The notes under the pieces are model-generated. The model worked only from the letters and a program-made list of their open reading frames with translations, was not told the origin of the DNA and did no database searches. A stretch of DNA of 23,526 nt from a virus. The stretch is from IMG/VR virus record IMGVR_UViG_3300032273_000007, positions 1 through 23,526 of that record; one strand, written 5' to 3'. The position numbers and the translations under genes are program-made. Shown here piece by piece: positions 1-7,734 of the stretch; position 1 is the stretch's first letter, and each line of letters starts with the position of its first letter.

Positions 1-1372
1 CAAGGCTAGCCCACATATCAGTGATAAGTTTGTATCGCTCTTGCTCACGCTGGTAAGCTTTTTCAACAGTTGGGTTGATTGTATACTCGTTACCTTTACT
101 CCTAGCAAACTCTGCGCGTTTGTTTTCTGAAGCCATAGCTTCATCTGCAGCTTCCATGCTCTTAGCAGCAGTGTTCATCCTCTGCAACAAATCGTTACGC
201 TTGGCGAAATAGGTCTTGCCAGCTGCCTTAGTACCACCACTTGCATAGTATGCGGATTTAGCTTCAAGCTCCTTAATTTCAGCCTTAGTCTTTTGGCGTT
301 CTAGTTCGCGCTGGGCACCACCCTGAATATTATCAATCTGCTCTAGTTTCAGCTTAGCAGCGTCAATTTCCATATCCGCTTTCATTTTCTCAATAGAAGA
401 CTCAGCCTTGTTAATATCCGCTTCAGTCATATCGTCAGCACGCTTGGAAGCTTTAACCAGTTCCTCCATGTTGCCCACGATTTGCGCGATCTTCTGGCGA
501 GATTCCTCGTTCTGTACGCCAGACCTAGTCGCGTCAATAGCAGCTTGACCTTCCTGCATCTTCAGTCGGCGCTCACCAAGGGTCATATCGTTACTGACTT
601 GTTCTGATAGGCGACCTTCGGTGATATCAAAGCGGGTACGATCTTCTGCAGCTGCAGCTGCGTCGAGTTCCGCTTGACGAACAGCGTCAGCGTATGCGAC
701 AGGGTCCTCAGATATCCTGACGATGTCAGCCATATCTTGTGGACCAATAGGCTTACTTTCTACCAGCTGTCCAGTATCCTCGTTGTATATATTTGCAACC
801 AGTTTTCCGTCAACTTCTTCAATCTCCGCACGGTTGCCATCAGGGAAGCTAGTGTACGCTTCCTGTAGGGCATCCTTAGCGGTCCTGAGGTCACCTGCCC
901 TCATAGCTGCCATAGCAGTAGCTGCGTTCTCACGCAACGAACCCTGCTTTGTAGAGGCTATGTGGGCATTAGCGTCTGCAAGTGCTTTGGGTCCCATAGC
1001 CCCGGCTTTTTTCCGAATACCTTCTTCCCAAGACTTCCAATCTTTACTGGTAGTGGTCTTCTTCCGCTTGCCCATTTGCTGCACCGCAGCCTCAGATTCA
1101 GGAATAGCAGTTACTTGGTGGGGATTTGCTATCACCGGCTCATCAGCAAAGTCAGCAGTCTGGTCTGCGAGCATGTTGCTTTGCTCTGAAGCAACCATTT
1201 GTGTCGTCTGCTCAGCTTCAGGAATAGCTGCCATCATAGAACCAAGTTCTTCTTGGTCTCGAATGCCTTTTTGCTCTTGCCCGAATCTGTATCCCGCAAT
1301 GCCCTGATTGACAGCATTAGTGAGCCCTAAATCTTGGACTCTCAGTGCATCAGCACTTACCCATTTAGCCAT
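1..1372 (-). CDS. Large Ala/Glu/Lys-rich coiled-coil protein, internal virion protein position (C-terminus outside window)
   Basis: The minus-strand frame is open from an ATG at 1372 to the window edge, giving at least 457 residues and starting MAKWVSADALRVQDLGL. An AGGAG sits about 9 bases before the ATG, and the gene starts one base after the upstream stop codon, so translational coupling is likely. The visible protein is highly charged, rich in Ala, Glu, Gln and Lys, with long runs compatible with coiled coil and no membrane segment or catalytic motif that I recognise. In T7-type genomes the genes after nozzle, gp13 and gp14 encode large ejected internal virion proteins (gp15, gp16), and position and composition suggest that role. 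This is inference from synteny. It could also be another long structural protein. The missing 3' part may carry a lytic transglycosylase or other domain. Confidence 0.7.
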   Translation of the reverse strand, partial: MAKWVSADALRVQDLGLTNAVNQGIAGYRFGQEQKGIRDQEELGSMMAAIPEAEQTTQMVASEQSNMLADQTADFADEPVIANPHQVTAIPESEAAVQQMGKRKKTTTSKDWKSWEEGIRKKAGAMGPKALADANAHIASTKQGSLRENAATAMAAMRAGDLRTAKDALQEAYTSFPDGNRAEIEEVDGKLVANIYNEDTGQLVESKPIGPQDMADIVRISEDPVAYADAVRQAELDAAAAAEDRTRFDITEGRLSEQVSNDMTLGERRLKMQEGQAAIDATRSGVQNEESRQKIAQIVGNMEELVKASKRADDMTEADINKAESSIEKMKADMEIDAAKLKLEQIDNIQGGAQRELERQKTKAEIKELEAKSAYYASGGTKAAGKTYFAKRNDLLQRMNTAAKSMEAADEAMASENKRAEFARSKGNEYTINPTVEKAYQREQERYKLITDMWASL

Positions 1373-1373
1373 T

Positions 1374-2822
1374 TCAATTTGCTCCTACTGCATTCACTGC
1401 ATTCGGTGGCGGCGGGTATTTATCCGCTGGCCACTTAGTTTCCGGACCTGCATAAGCGTGAGCACGTGGGTCTCTGGTCATTTGGTAGCCAGCCCGTATA
1501 TCTGGATTAGTTGGTATGGCTGAGACCTCCCCACCAGCTGCGAAACTTGGGCCATCATATACGGGTGTAGGAGTATACCGTGCGTTAGGGCGAGCCCTCA
1601 TCGCTGGTGCTGGTGCTGGTGCTGGTGCTGGTGCTGTTACGACTGGGGTTACAACCGGCTGCGCTTCTGCTTGGTTAGCACGAAGCTGGTCGAGGCCACT
1701 AGCGATAGCAGCTGCCCCTCTAGCCATACCGGAACGTGCTGCGGGTTGCTCGATATCTACCCAACCGCCTTGAGCAAAACCCATTACCTCGCCACCTTTG
1801 TACATACCCATATCTGGTGCTACGGCCTCAGGAGGTGGTATGCCTAAAGCTTCATCGGTGACCTGTGCAGTTTGCTCACGTTCAGCAAGTTCTTGCTGCA
1901 CCTTCACGATCATCTTGTCGAAAAACTCTGTTCCTTTGCGCTTAACAACATCAGCTGGAATGACGAATTCACCATCGGATAACTTGGCATCAATAGCGTC
2001 ATCGGTCGGGCCACCCGGGCCTTCAATTTCGCCACCTTCAGCCATAAATGGAATAGCTGCGGCACCGATAGTCGCGACAGAACCCAACATATCACCACCC
2101 GCAGCATTTTTATTCGATTGGTTCGCTGCGGCAGTCTCCGCTTTAGAGCCAATTGCGCTGCCCCACGCATCTAATGCGGCGTTACCTTGCCCATACAATT
2201 CACCAGCGTCTTGCCCATACGTGGGGATAGCACTAGCGCCAGCTGCAAAGTTACTTTTCCCCTGTGTATCGAGGCCGCGACCTTGGTTTATGGTCCCTTG
2301 CTCAAGCGCCATGCCTGTCTGCTCTACACTACGGCGTGCATCGGTAGCAGCGCCAGCTTTCGCTTTCGCTTCCTCCATACGAACACCCACATCAAGGGCT
2401 TGGTTTCTTGTTTGAGAGGGATCAACACCATACGACTCTAACCGACGAAGGGCGCTTTGCCGCGCGGCTTCGGATTGTGCGGCAACTTCCGTCTGTGCGG
2501 CGGCGGCTTCGGAAGTCCGTCTTTCCGCTGTGTCAAAATTCTTAACCTTATCAAGATACTGTTCCTCAATTGGTTGGTAAAGTTCCTCGTATCGGGCTCG
2601 GTCTTCACCAGCTCGGCGCATTGAGTCCTCGGAGTAATCCAGCATTGAATCATCAATGCCAGATAGCCGGTCCCTGTTTTGCCGCCATTGTTCTTGATCG
2701 TATTTTTGGCGCTCATCGGCCATCCCATACTGCGATTCAAGCTGGGCTTTCGAGATTTCGCCAATCTCGTCAAAGCCTTTCAGCGCATCACTAGTGCCAG
2801 AAGGTGTGGATTTCTTTCCCAT
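1374..2822 (-). CDS. Internal virion/ejection protein candidate with AEGGE-type motifs (T7 gp14 position)
   Basis: The protein has 482 residues. The N-terminal half (about 20-190) is rich in Gln, Glu, Ala and Arg and probably helical or coiled coil. Around 240-262 a short Ala/Gly/Ile-rich hydrophobic stretch precedes AEGGEIEGPGGPTDDAID and LSDGEFVIPADVV (261-293), a glycine/acidic motif I know from many phage minor structural and tape-measure-like proteins. Two further GGE motifs follow (343-345 and 430-432), with an Ala-Pro run at 398-407 and a proline-rich tail. The start overlaps the upstream stop as TAATG. Its place between the gp13-like gene and a second large coiled-coil gene supports a role as an internal head or ejection protein. 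That is inference: no enzymatic domain is visible. Confidence 0.75.
   Translation of the reverse strand: MGKKSTPSGTSDALKGFDEIGEISKAQLESQYGMADERQKYDQEQWRQNRDRLSGIDDSMLDYSEDSMRRAGEDRARYEELYQPIEEQYLDKVKNFDTAERRTSEAAAAQTEVAAQSEAARQSALRRLESYGVDPSQTRNQALDVGVRMEEAKAKAGAATDARRSVEQTGMALEQGTINQGRGLDTQGKSNFAAGASAIPTYGQDAGELYGQGNAALDAWGSAIGSKAETAAANQSNKNAAGGDMLGSVATIGAAAIPFMAEGGEIEGPGGPTDDAIDAKLSDGEFVIPADVVKRKGTEFFDKMIVKVQQELAEREQTAQVTDEALGIPPPEAVAPDMGMYKGGEVMGFAQGGWVDIEQPAARSGMARGAAAIASGLDQLRANQAEAQPVVTPVVTAPAPAPAPAPAMRARPNARYTPTPVYDGPSFAAGGEVSAIPTNPDIRAGYQMTRDPRAHAYAGPETKWPADKYPPPPNAVNAVGAN
1603..1632 (-). repeat. Hexanucleotide tandem repeat encoding (Ala-Pro)n
   Basis: Five perfect copies of GCTGGT on the plus strand lie inside the 482-residue protein gene. 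Read on the minus strand they give an alternating Ala-Pro hinge near residues 398-407. Such tracts change length readily by slippage, and a six-base unit would keep the frame. Confidence 0.85.
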
Positions 2823-3259
2823 TACGCTGCCTCTTTATACAGTTTTTCCATGCGTAGCCACTTGCATTCGGCCCGATACATAGTAAATATTATCAAATCC
2901 CCATCATCAGCACCGCCTTTTATTCGGCACTGCTCGGTAAACCCAGCCTGTAAATTCATTTTCACAGCTACAGGATTGCCCGTAGACACCCTTGATGTCA
3001 CGATCTCACGACCATGTACGATGAAAGGAAAGTGGAAACATTTGAACAAAAACTCCTTAGTCAGCCAGTAGCTGCCCGGGGTCCCCGCGCTGTGCATTTC
3101 CACCATATTCTCGGACCATCCGTCATACCCAATGGCCCCAATCAAATCTTGTTTCTTTTCATCGAACTGCCCGATACAAATAAACTCTGCCGTAGGGATG
3201 TATCCTATCTGGTCGCAAAGCCAGTGCTTGATTACACCTTGGGGTTCAACGATAAGCAT
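2822..3259 (-). CDS. GNAT-fold protein resembling T7 gp13 internal virion protein
   Basis: The protein has 145 residues, close to the 138 of T7 gp13. The second half reads like the end of a GNAT acyltransferase fold: a strand with GREIVTSRV, then STGNPVAVKMNLQAGF (the N..A..l...GF pattern of the acetyl-CoA binding helix), a charged turn, and the strand DGDLIIFTMYRAEC. The usual Q/RxxGxG/A pyrophosphate-binding loop is not evident, so catalysis is doubtful. Podoviruses commonly carry such a protein next to the nozzle gene, with a structural role in the internal core or its assembly. Synteny here (nozzle, small ORF, this gene, then large internal proteins) fits well. Both neighbours are joined by one-base TAATG overlaps. 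A working acetyltransferase is the alternative. Confidence 0.7.
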   Translation of the reverse strand: MLIVEPQGVIKHWLCDQIGYIPTAEFICIGQFDEKKQDLIGAIGYDGWSENMVEMHSAGTPGSYWLTKEFLFKCFHFPFIVHGREIVTSRVSTGNPVAVKMNLQAGFTEQCRIKGGADDGDLIIFTMYRAECKWLRMEKLYKEAA

Positions 3260-3531
3260 TATGGGATACCAGCGTCTGCTAAGCGTTTTTCAATATCAGC
3301 TACGCGTTGCTCCAGCGTTTTGCCAGTAGCATCGACGACCCCTATATTAATCATGTCCTGCACAGTAGTGAAGCTGTCGAGTATGTCGCCTTGCTCCCGG
3401 CCTTGTATCCTAGCCCGTTCATTCAATGCAACTACAGCAGAATTCAGTGATTGAATAGATGCCTCTGGCATGGGTAGCCCCGGCCATCTACGCTTACCAA
3501 ATATTCCTCTGAAAATTGGTGGGCTAAACAT
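3259..3531 (-). CDS. Small coiled-coil protein of unknown function
   Basis: The protein has 90 residues. It begins with a Phe/Pro/Arg-rich segment (FSPPIFRGIFGKRRWPGLP) and ends in heptad-like sequence (KTLEQRVADIEKRLADAG) suggesting a short coiled coil. The start overlaps the end of the nozzle-like gene by 8 bases and the stop shares a base with the next start, so it is embedded in the tail/ejection operon. I do not recognise the family. The position suggests a small virion or assembly protein. No signal peptide or membrane segment is seen. Confidence 0.65.
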   Translation of the reverse strand: MFSPPIFRGIFGKRRWPGLPMPEASIQSLNSAVVALNERARIQGREQGDILDSFTTVQDMINIGVVDATGKTLEQRVADIEKRLADAGIP

Positions 3532-5362
3532 CAGCTAACCCCTTACCAGTTTCAGCAACAGTAATTGAATACACCCTACGTCTACCCCTGACTTCGAATG
3601 TCCAAATATCATTCTTGAACCCACTCGGTAGCTTTATCATACGCTTATCACTGACCTGCTGCGAATAAACGATTCGGTCATCAGCCCAAACTGTAAAAGT
3701 TACATCAGAATTTCTTTTGAGCAGCTGCGCGAGGTCGATCAGTGGTGACCCACCTATGGCAAGTCTATTCTGTGGGACCAAATCGAATGGTGCTGGCATT
3801 TCCTGCACGTAAGAGCTACCCATGGCACTTGACCCAATGGGGTGAAGTCTGGTCTTTATGCGCTCGGTATTGTACTCACGAGCCGCTATTGCTACGTTCT
3901 CAATATCTTTTATCACATCAGCTATAGAGCACATATCAATCACTGCGGCACCGAGATTGCAGGGCTTTTGGAAATAAAATTCTTTGGACTTCCATTGGTA
4001 AGCTACTCGCTCGCGCATAGAATCGTCCCAGAGATAAACTGCCCCAGACCTGAGAACATAAACCTCGCCGGTACGCTCGTCAGTCTGGATCATGTCGACA
4101 CGGTTGAACGAATCGAACTCAATAAATGCTTCCTGTTCATCCCCCGGGTTAATCGATATGCCTTTATTCTCAGTATAAAAGCCAAGCCATTGGTCTTCAT
4201 ACTGTGCGGCCTTCAATGTGTTAGGGCTATAATCATTAAGCCATTCATCTTTAGTAATTATGTCCTGAGTTGACGGGATAACTCCTGTTTCATTAAGCAA
4301 GGATAATCCATTCTGGCTGGCGTAGAGCACTCCATAAGAAAGAGATACGATGGACAATGGTGATAGCCCCGGCTCAGCACTATTATGCTTGGTTAATGTT
4401 GTGTTCTCAGGAGCAGTGCCTGTTGCAAAATACGGGTGCCCCGCAGTAACAATACCCGCCGACTGACCAAATACGCCAGCACCGATGACTTCATACTGAG
4501 TGCTCAAATCATACGCTGCTGGCCACGCATGAGGACGATAAGTTTCACTAAAATGAATGTTCCTACCTTCCCATGCTAGAAAAAAACCATTAGGCATGAC
4601 AACGGCGTTTTCAAGACCTAGAGGTGGTGGGGCCCAATCTGTAGACTCCAGTATGTTGTTACGTGCAATTACATCCGAAGGCGCTGAGTCCGCATAGGCA
4701 GGATTTTCTATCGGGATTTGAGCAACGAAAAAGAACTCCGCTGTAGTAAACCCTGCTACTGTCCGATAAATATTTTTGAACAAAATAGGCTGTTCGTCTG
4801 GATTCGGCACTGACGTATCCATGTTGCTCAGAGTCCATATACCATCCTCTTTGCCTATGGCAGAAACAGGTATTGAAGGCTGACCTTCTTCTTGGAATTC
4901 AGATACCAGCGTATAGACGTAGAACCGTTCCTCATCGGGAGCTGTACCACCGGCAGCGCCGAGCGTTCCGGGAAGCACAGGCAGTGGGACTCCAAGCCAA
5001 TAATAAGGATCACCATTGCGTAGTCGCTCAAGCGTGTTGTATTGCGGCCTACCTTCACCAAACTTATAATAGCGATCATATACATCGTTAAGCAAAGGCC
5101 CCGGGTACAGGTTAATTAAGGGGCTGTTGAAGCCGACCCAGAGTTCTTGACTGACCTGTTCTGGATCAGGCAATCGATATGCTTTCTGAATAGTGATGTC
5201 GTTGAAGTTATGCAGCAATCCCCAATTACGCATACCCTCAATCGAACCAGAAGTTAGTCGAATGTTTCGCGCGATTTGTGCCTGTGAAGTAGATATTAAG
5301 CGATCACTCCGCTTAGGTATCTGCCCTTTAAAATCTTCAATCCTAACGCGTGCGCCCGTCAT
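3524..5362 (-). CDS. Tail nozzle-like protein (T7 gp12 / tail tubular protein B type)
   Basis: The protein has 612 residues, within the usual 580-800 range of podovirus nozzle proteins. It is beta-rich throughout with many Gly/Asn/Tyr turns, as expected of the propeller-like nozzle fold. The opening (RVRIEDFKGQIPKRSDRLI followed by SQAQIARNIRLTSGSIEGMR) matches the typical start of this class, in which the protein lists the dataset of tail-tube contacts 'ArNirl.sGsieg'. It would form the distal tube of the short tail and gate the DNA. The gene follows the holin with a 4-base ATGA overlap and precedes the gp13-like gene. The call rests on fold-like composition, N-terminal pattern and order. 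No direct alignment was possible. Confidence 0.7.
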   Translation of the reverse strand: MTGARVRIEDFKGQIPKRSDRLISTSQAQIARNIRLTSGSIEGMRNWGLLHNFNDITIQKAYRLPDPEQVSQELWVGFNSPLINLYPGPLLNDVYDRYYKFGEGRPQYNTLERLRNGDPYYWLGVPLPVLPGTLGAAGGTAPDEERFYVYTLVSEFQEEGQPSIPVSAIGKEDGIWTLSNMDTSVPNPDEQPILFKNIYRTVAGFTTAEFFFVAQIPIENPAYADSAPSDVIARNNILESTDWAPPPLGLENAVVMPNGFFLAWEGRNIHFSETYRPHAWPAAYDLSTQYEVIGAGVFGQSAGIVTAGHPYFATGTAPENTTLTKHNSAEPGLSPLSIVSLSYGVLYASQNGLSLLNETGVIPSTQDIITKDEWLNDYSPNTLKAAQYEDQWLGFYTENKGISINPGDEQEAFIEFDSFNRVDMIQTDERTGEVYVLRSGAVYLWDDSMRERVAYQWKSKEFYFQKPCNLGAAVIDMCSIADVIKDIENVAIAAREYNTERIKTRLHPIGSSAMGSSYVQEMPAPFDLVPQNRLAIGGSPLIDLAQLLKRNSDVTFTVWADDRIVYSQQVSDKRMIKLPSGFKNDIWTFEVRGRRRVYSITVAETGKGLADV

Positions 5363-5934
5363 TTCTGTTTCACCAATGCTTGGATAATGCCAGCTATACC
5401 CGCAGGGTTTGTGTTGCCGGTTGCGGCATCTAATTTATTTTTTTGCTCTTTGCCAAGCACCCCGAAGTACGCTCGCAATAGCACAATTAATGGACCAACA
5501 GCAGATAATAAAAACGGCCACCCGTTTACTATCGTTTTGACCATATCTGTATCCGCTGTGACAATACCATAGGCCCATAAGCTAATCGTGACGATGATAG
5601 CGAAAGCAACTACACGGAAAGACCCTAAAGCTATTTTAGGTCGTGTGGTATGAGGTGACGTAGCTTCAGTGGTCAACATCGCCCTCATGGTCTCACCACT
5701 TTGGGTTATCGTTGCCAGCTCCACATCAAATTTTTTACCCATAACTTCTGCCCTTTGCTTTGGGGGCAGTGCGCTGATAACGTCTTGAGCTTGCTGGCCT
5801 GTGGCATCAGCTGGCAGCTGCGCGTCATCTGGCAGTAAGGCGTTAATGCCAGCAAGGAGCAAGGGGCCGCCCGGGACCGCTGTACTGATGAGGTTACCAC
5901 CAACAGTCTTTACGATGTCCCAAAGCGAATTCAC
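5359..5934 (-). CDS. Holin-like membrane protein (GTA/3TM holin type)
   Basis: The protein has 191 residues. An amphipathic or hydrophobic N-terminus (about 8-35, VGGNLISTAVPGGPLLLAG) is followed by a polar, charged middle and two strong membrane segments (about 105-126, FRVVAFAIIVTISLWAYGIV; about 137-160, WPFLLSAVGPLIVLLRAYFG). This arrangement, with a polar region rich in Gln/Ala/Glu ahead of an Arg-Pro before the helices (TTRPKIALGSFR), resembles the three-helix holin family first described for gene transfer agents. It would make the lesions in the inner membrane that let the endolysin out. It overlaps the endolysin gene by 4 bases and lies directly downstream of it, which supports the lysis role. 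Confidence 0.7.
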   Translation of the reverse strand: MNSLWDIVKTVGGNLISTAVPGGPLLLAGINALLPDDAQLPADATGQQAQDVISALPPKQRAEVMGKKFDVELATITQSGETMRAMLTTEATSPHTTRPKIALGSFRVVAFAIIVTISLWAYGIVTADTDMVKTIVNGWPFLLSAVGPLIVLLRAYFGVLGKEQKNKLDAATGNTNPAGIAGIIQALVKQK

Positions 5935-6245
5935 TTTGACTTTCCCCGCGACTCGCCCCAGCTATAATGGTTGCCATCCTTGTTGCGGAAGCGTCCACCC
6001 CAAGTGCCACCCAGCTTTTCCCACTTTTCACCGATAGGGCGATGGGCTTCAGTGGTGGTCTGGTACTTGTCGTCGATGAACAGGTTAAGGTCAATCGCTA
6101 ATCTCTGGTAATGATAGCTACCATCGATATGGCCAGTCTTGGCCCATGCGTCACCGAGGCTAAACTCATAACCTTGCTTGTGCGCCCAGACCAATAGCTT
6201 TGTCAGTGCTGCCGTAAAATCCCTTTGCTTGCGGCTAAGTTTCAT
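5931..6245 (-). CDS. Endolysin, M15 family zinc peptidase (L-Ala-D-Glu or D-Ala-D-Ala peptidase type)
   Basis: The protein has 104 residues, a compact single catalytic domain. The M15 zinc signature SxHxxxxAxD is present as S43-Y-H45-Y-Q-R-L-A-I-D52, and the third ligand region appears as WEKLGGTWGGRF followed by D90-G-N-H93-Y. The first half (ALTKLLVWAHKQGYEFSLGDAWA) also follows the phage M15 endolysin pattern. Zn ligands would be H45, D52 and H93, with E or D near the C-terminus as catalytic base. It cuts the peptide cross-bridge of Gram-negative peptidoglycan. No signal peptide is present, so release depends on the holin encoded next. ATGA overlaps on both sides place it in a tight lysis cassette. 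Confidence 0.9.
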   Translation of the reverse strand: MKLSRKQRDFTAALTKLLVWAHKQGYEFSLGDAWAKTGHIDGSYHYQRLAIDLNLFIDDKYQTTTEAHRPIGEKWEKLGGTWGGRFRNKDGNHYSWGESRGKSK

Positions 6246-6535
6246 TTTTTAACCTCCAGTCGTTTTAATCGTTCTTCTAATACCGCTTTGCGTATCAACT
6301 CATCGTTGGTCACTGTCCCATTGTCAATGTGTCTTTGAATCTGTGCTAGTTCATCCTCGATGTTGAACTGAAGCTCTATGTTTTGCGCGGCAATAGTGAC
6401 ATACCTGTCATCAAGGATGTCATACAAAGGGTTACCAGCCACAGATATATACCCGCCGCTCCCTAAAACTAATGCTAAAAGTGTTCCTATTGTCACCTTT
6501 TTACCAGTTATTTGGTCCAACTCAACATTGGGCAT
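6242..6535 (-). CDS. Small membrane-anchored coiled-coil protein of the lysis cassette
   Basis: The protein has 97 residues. One hydrophobic segment (about 14-33, VTIGTLLALVLGSGGYISVA) follows a short N-terminus, and the C-terminal half is charged and helical (ELAQIQRHIDNG, then ELIRKAVLEERLKRLEVKK). One membrane helix plus a periplasmic or cytoplasmic coiled coil is the architecture of an inner-membrane spanin or of a small antiholin. It sits immediately before the endolysin (4-base ATGA overlap), which supports a lysis role, but no embedded outer-membrane spanin with a lipobox was found, so I do not name it. An AGGA about 5 bases before the ATG supports the start. Confidence 0.65.
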   Translation of the reverse strand: MPNVELDQITGKKVTIGTLLALVLGSGGYISVAGNPLYDILDDRYVTIAAQNIELQFNIEDELAQIQRHIDNGTVTNDELIRKAVLEERLKRLEVKK

Positions 6536-6551
6536 TTCTTTCCTTCTTCAT
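6522..6551 (-). promoter_or_regulatory. Nine-codon ORF with a strong Shine-Dalgarno overlapping the start of the lysis-cassette gene
   Basis: AGGAG at 6558-6562 lies 6 bases before an ATG at 6551 that opens a nine-codon frame (MKKERNAQC) ending at 6522, past the ATG of the 97-residue protein at 6535. The better-placed Shine-Dalgarno thus belongs to the tiny frame, and the real gene has only AAGGA. This could act as a leader that meters translation of the lysis cassette, or be chance. Confidence 0.3.
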
Positions 6552-6568
6552 AACCTACTCCTATAAAT

Positions 6569-7714
6569 CTATGCTACTTGTATCGCCACCAATACAGGAA
6601 TGTTTCTGCCTCGTGTTTCTGACCCACCATCAGCGTTTATGGTCAGGTTCGTCTTTGCTCCACCTGTGTTTGTGGTACTTGCGACACTACGCTGATCAGG
6701 AGAACCACCATTGTCAGTAAAGCCACCAATGTTTTGCTGAGCTGTAAATGGGTGCACGTGGTTGCTTTCAGTGGTCCCGTGAGCGTGGGATTTATTTTCA
6801 CTATCTTGCCAGTCAAGCGAGTTGTTGCCTCTGTCTGGATCGCGGCTATTGGAGCCGCCGCCACCGGGGTTCATGCCTCTGCGGAATTCACCTCTGAGGT
6901 CCACCATTCTGAAGTCTGTGACACCGTCTCCAGAGGAATAATAACCAACACCGTTGGCACCACCGTTCGATGCTGCTAACCACGTAGCATCAGTGATGAG
7001 TCCAGCGTTCGCTTGCAGGAAGTCCCAGAATGAAGGGTAATCCGCTCGGAGTAGGGTTTGTCCTGCGGCCTCAACAAGACCTATACCTGATGGGACGTTT
7101 ATCAACCCGGGAAGCTCAACGACTGACCCCAATGCTGAGCCACTACTGACTGCTGACCATGGTTGCCAGAAGCTACCTGTGAGGACGCGGGACCATTTGG
7201 CTTTGGCATCGTCATCTGTCAGAGCTGTCAGTGTCTGTGTCCCTTTGGTATTGGAACTCCACATAGTGGTCTCAAGGAAACCAATCCCAGAAAACCCAGC
7301 AGGGTGATTGAAGATGGTCGCATCATTCACGGTGTATAGGCTGTTCTTCAGAATGAGGTCAATATCACCGACGACTTCCTCGTGCAAACCTGTGGTCGCG
7401 TAGCCCAGCAGCCGTTTCTCAAAAGAGTCAGCTGACGTTGTCCAGTCAGTAGGAACGAATGGGCCGGGACCGTTCGCTTGGATGCACTGGTACTGCACAT
7501 TGTCGAGTGGATTTACAATGATGTCGTCAAGAAAATACTGTGCTGCTTCCGAGAAGAAACGGACAGCAATCAGGTCTATCGCATCTTGGCTTTCATCGAT
7601 GACACCGAGGCGCTTGTCTGTGAAGTTCACATACAGCTCGCCAACACTTCGAGTGCCGGGGTCGGGCTGCTTATTAGGCGTCGAACTTCTCAGACTTTTC
7701 GATCTAACGGTCAT
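6569..7714 (-). CDS. Tail fibre/receptor-binding protein with a phage tail collar domain and HxH pairs
   Basis: The protein has 381 residues. The N-terminal ~100 residues (SVGELYVNFTDKRLGVID pattern, then FVPTDWTT) look like virion-attachment modules of phage fibres. A middle stretch (about 115-195) is a generic trimeric fibre shaft or tip (FNHPAGFSGIGFLET, TKGTQTLTAL). Residues about 203-280 match the collar domain (GIGLVEAAGQTLLRADYPSF and FRMVDLRGEFRRGM). The C-terminus holds two HxH motifs, H310/H312 and H319/H321, and ends with ETRGRNIPVLVAIQV, the usual closure of this fold. In T4 gp12 HxH histidines bind iron along the trimer axis, so metal binding is likely here. It probably recognises the host surface. 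A 20-base gap with AGGGG precedes it. Confidence 0.85.
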   Translation of the reverse strand: MTVRSKSLRSSTPNKQPDPGTRSVGELYVNFTDKRLGVIDESQDAIDLIAVRFFSEAAQYFLDDIIVNPLDNVQYQCIQANGPGPFVPTDWTTSADSFEKRLLGYATTGLHEEVVGDIDLILKNSLYTVNDATIFNHPAGFSGIGFLETTMWSSNTKGTQTLTALTDDDAKAKWSRVLTGSFWQPWSAVSSGSALGSVVELPGLINVPSGIGLVEAAGQTLLRADYPSFWDFLQANAGLITDATWLAASNGGANGVGYYSSGDGVTDFRMVDLRGEFRRGMNPGGGGSNSRDPDRGNNSLDWQDSENKSHAHGTTESNHVHPFTAQQNIGGFTDNGGSPDQRSVASTTNTGGAKTNLTINADGGSETRGRNIPVLVAIQVA

Positions 7715-7734
7715 GCTAAATACCCCTAATTAAA

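Noticed and set aside
723-1307. Plus-strand frame of 194 codons
   Set aside because: It is antisense to the partial coiled-coil protein gene, has low-complexity Ser/Ala composition typical of shadow frames, and no ribosome site.
1798-2415. Plus-strand frame of 205 codons
   Set aside because: It mirrors the Ala/Gly-rich 482-residue protein on the other strand. All packed gene junctions support only the minus strand.
5359-5934. Gene transfer agent origin, suggested by the GTA-type holin
   Set aside because: The large portal, scaffold, nozzle-like and internal virion genes are those of a podovirus, and this holin family also occurs in ordinary phages.
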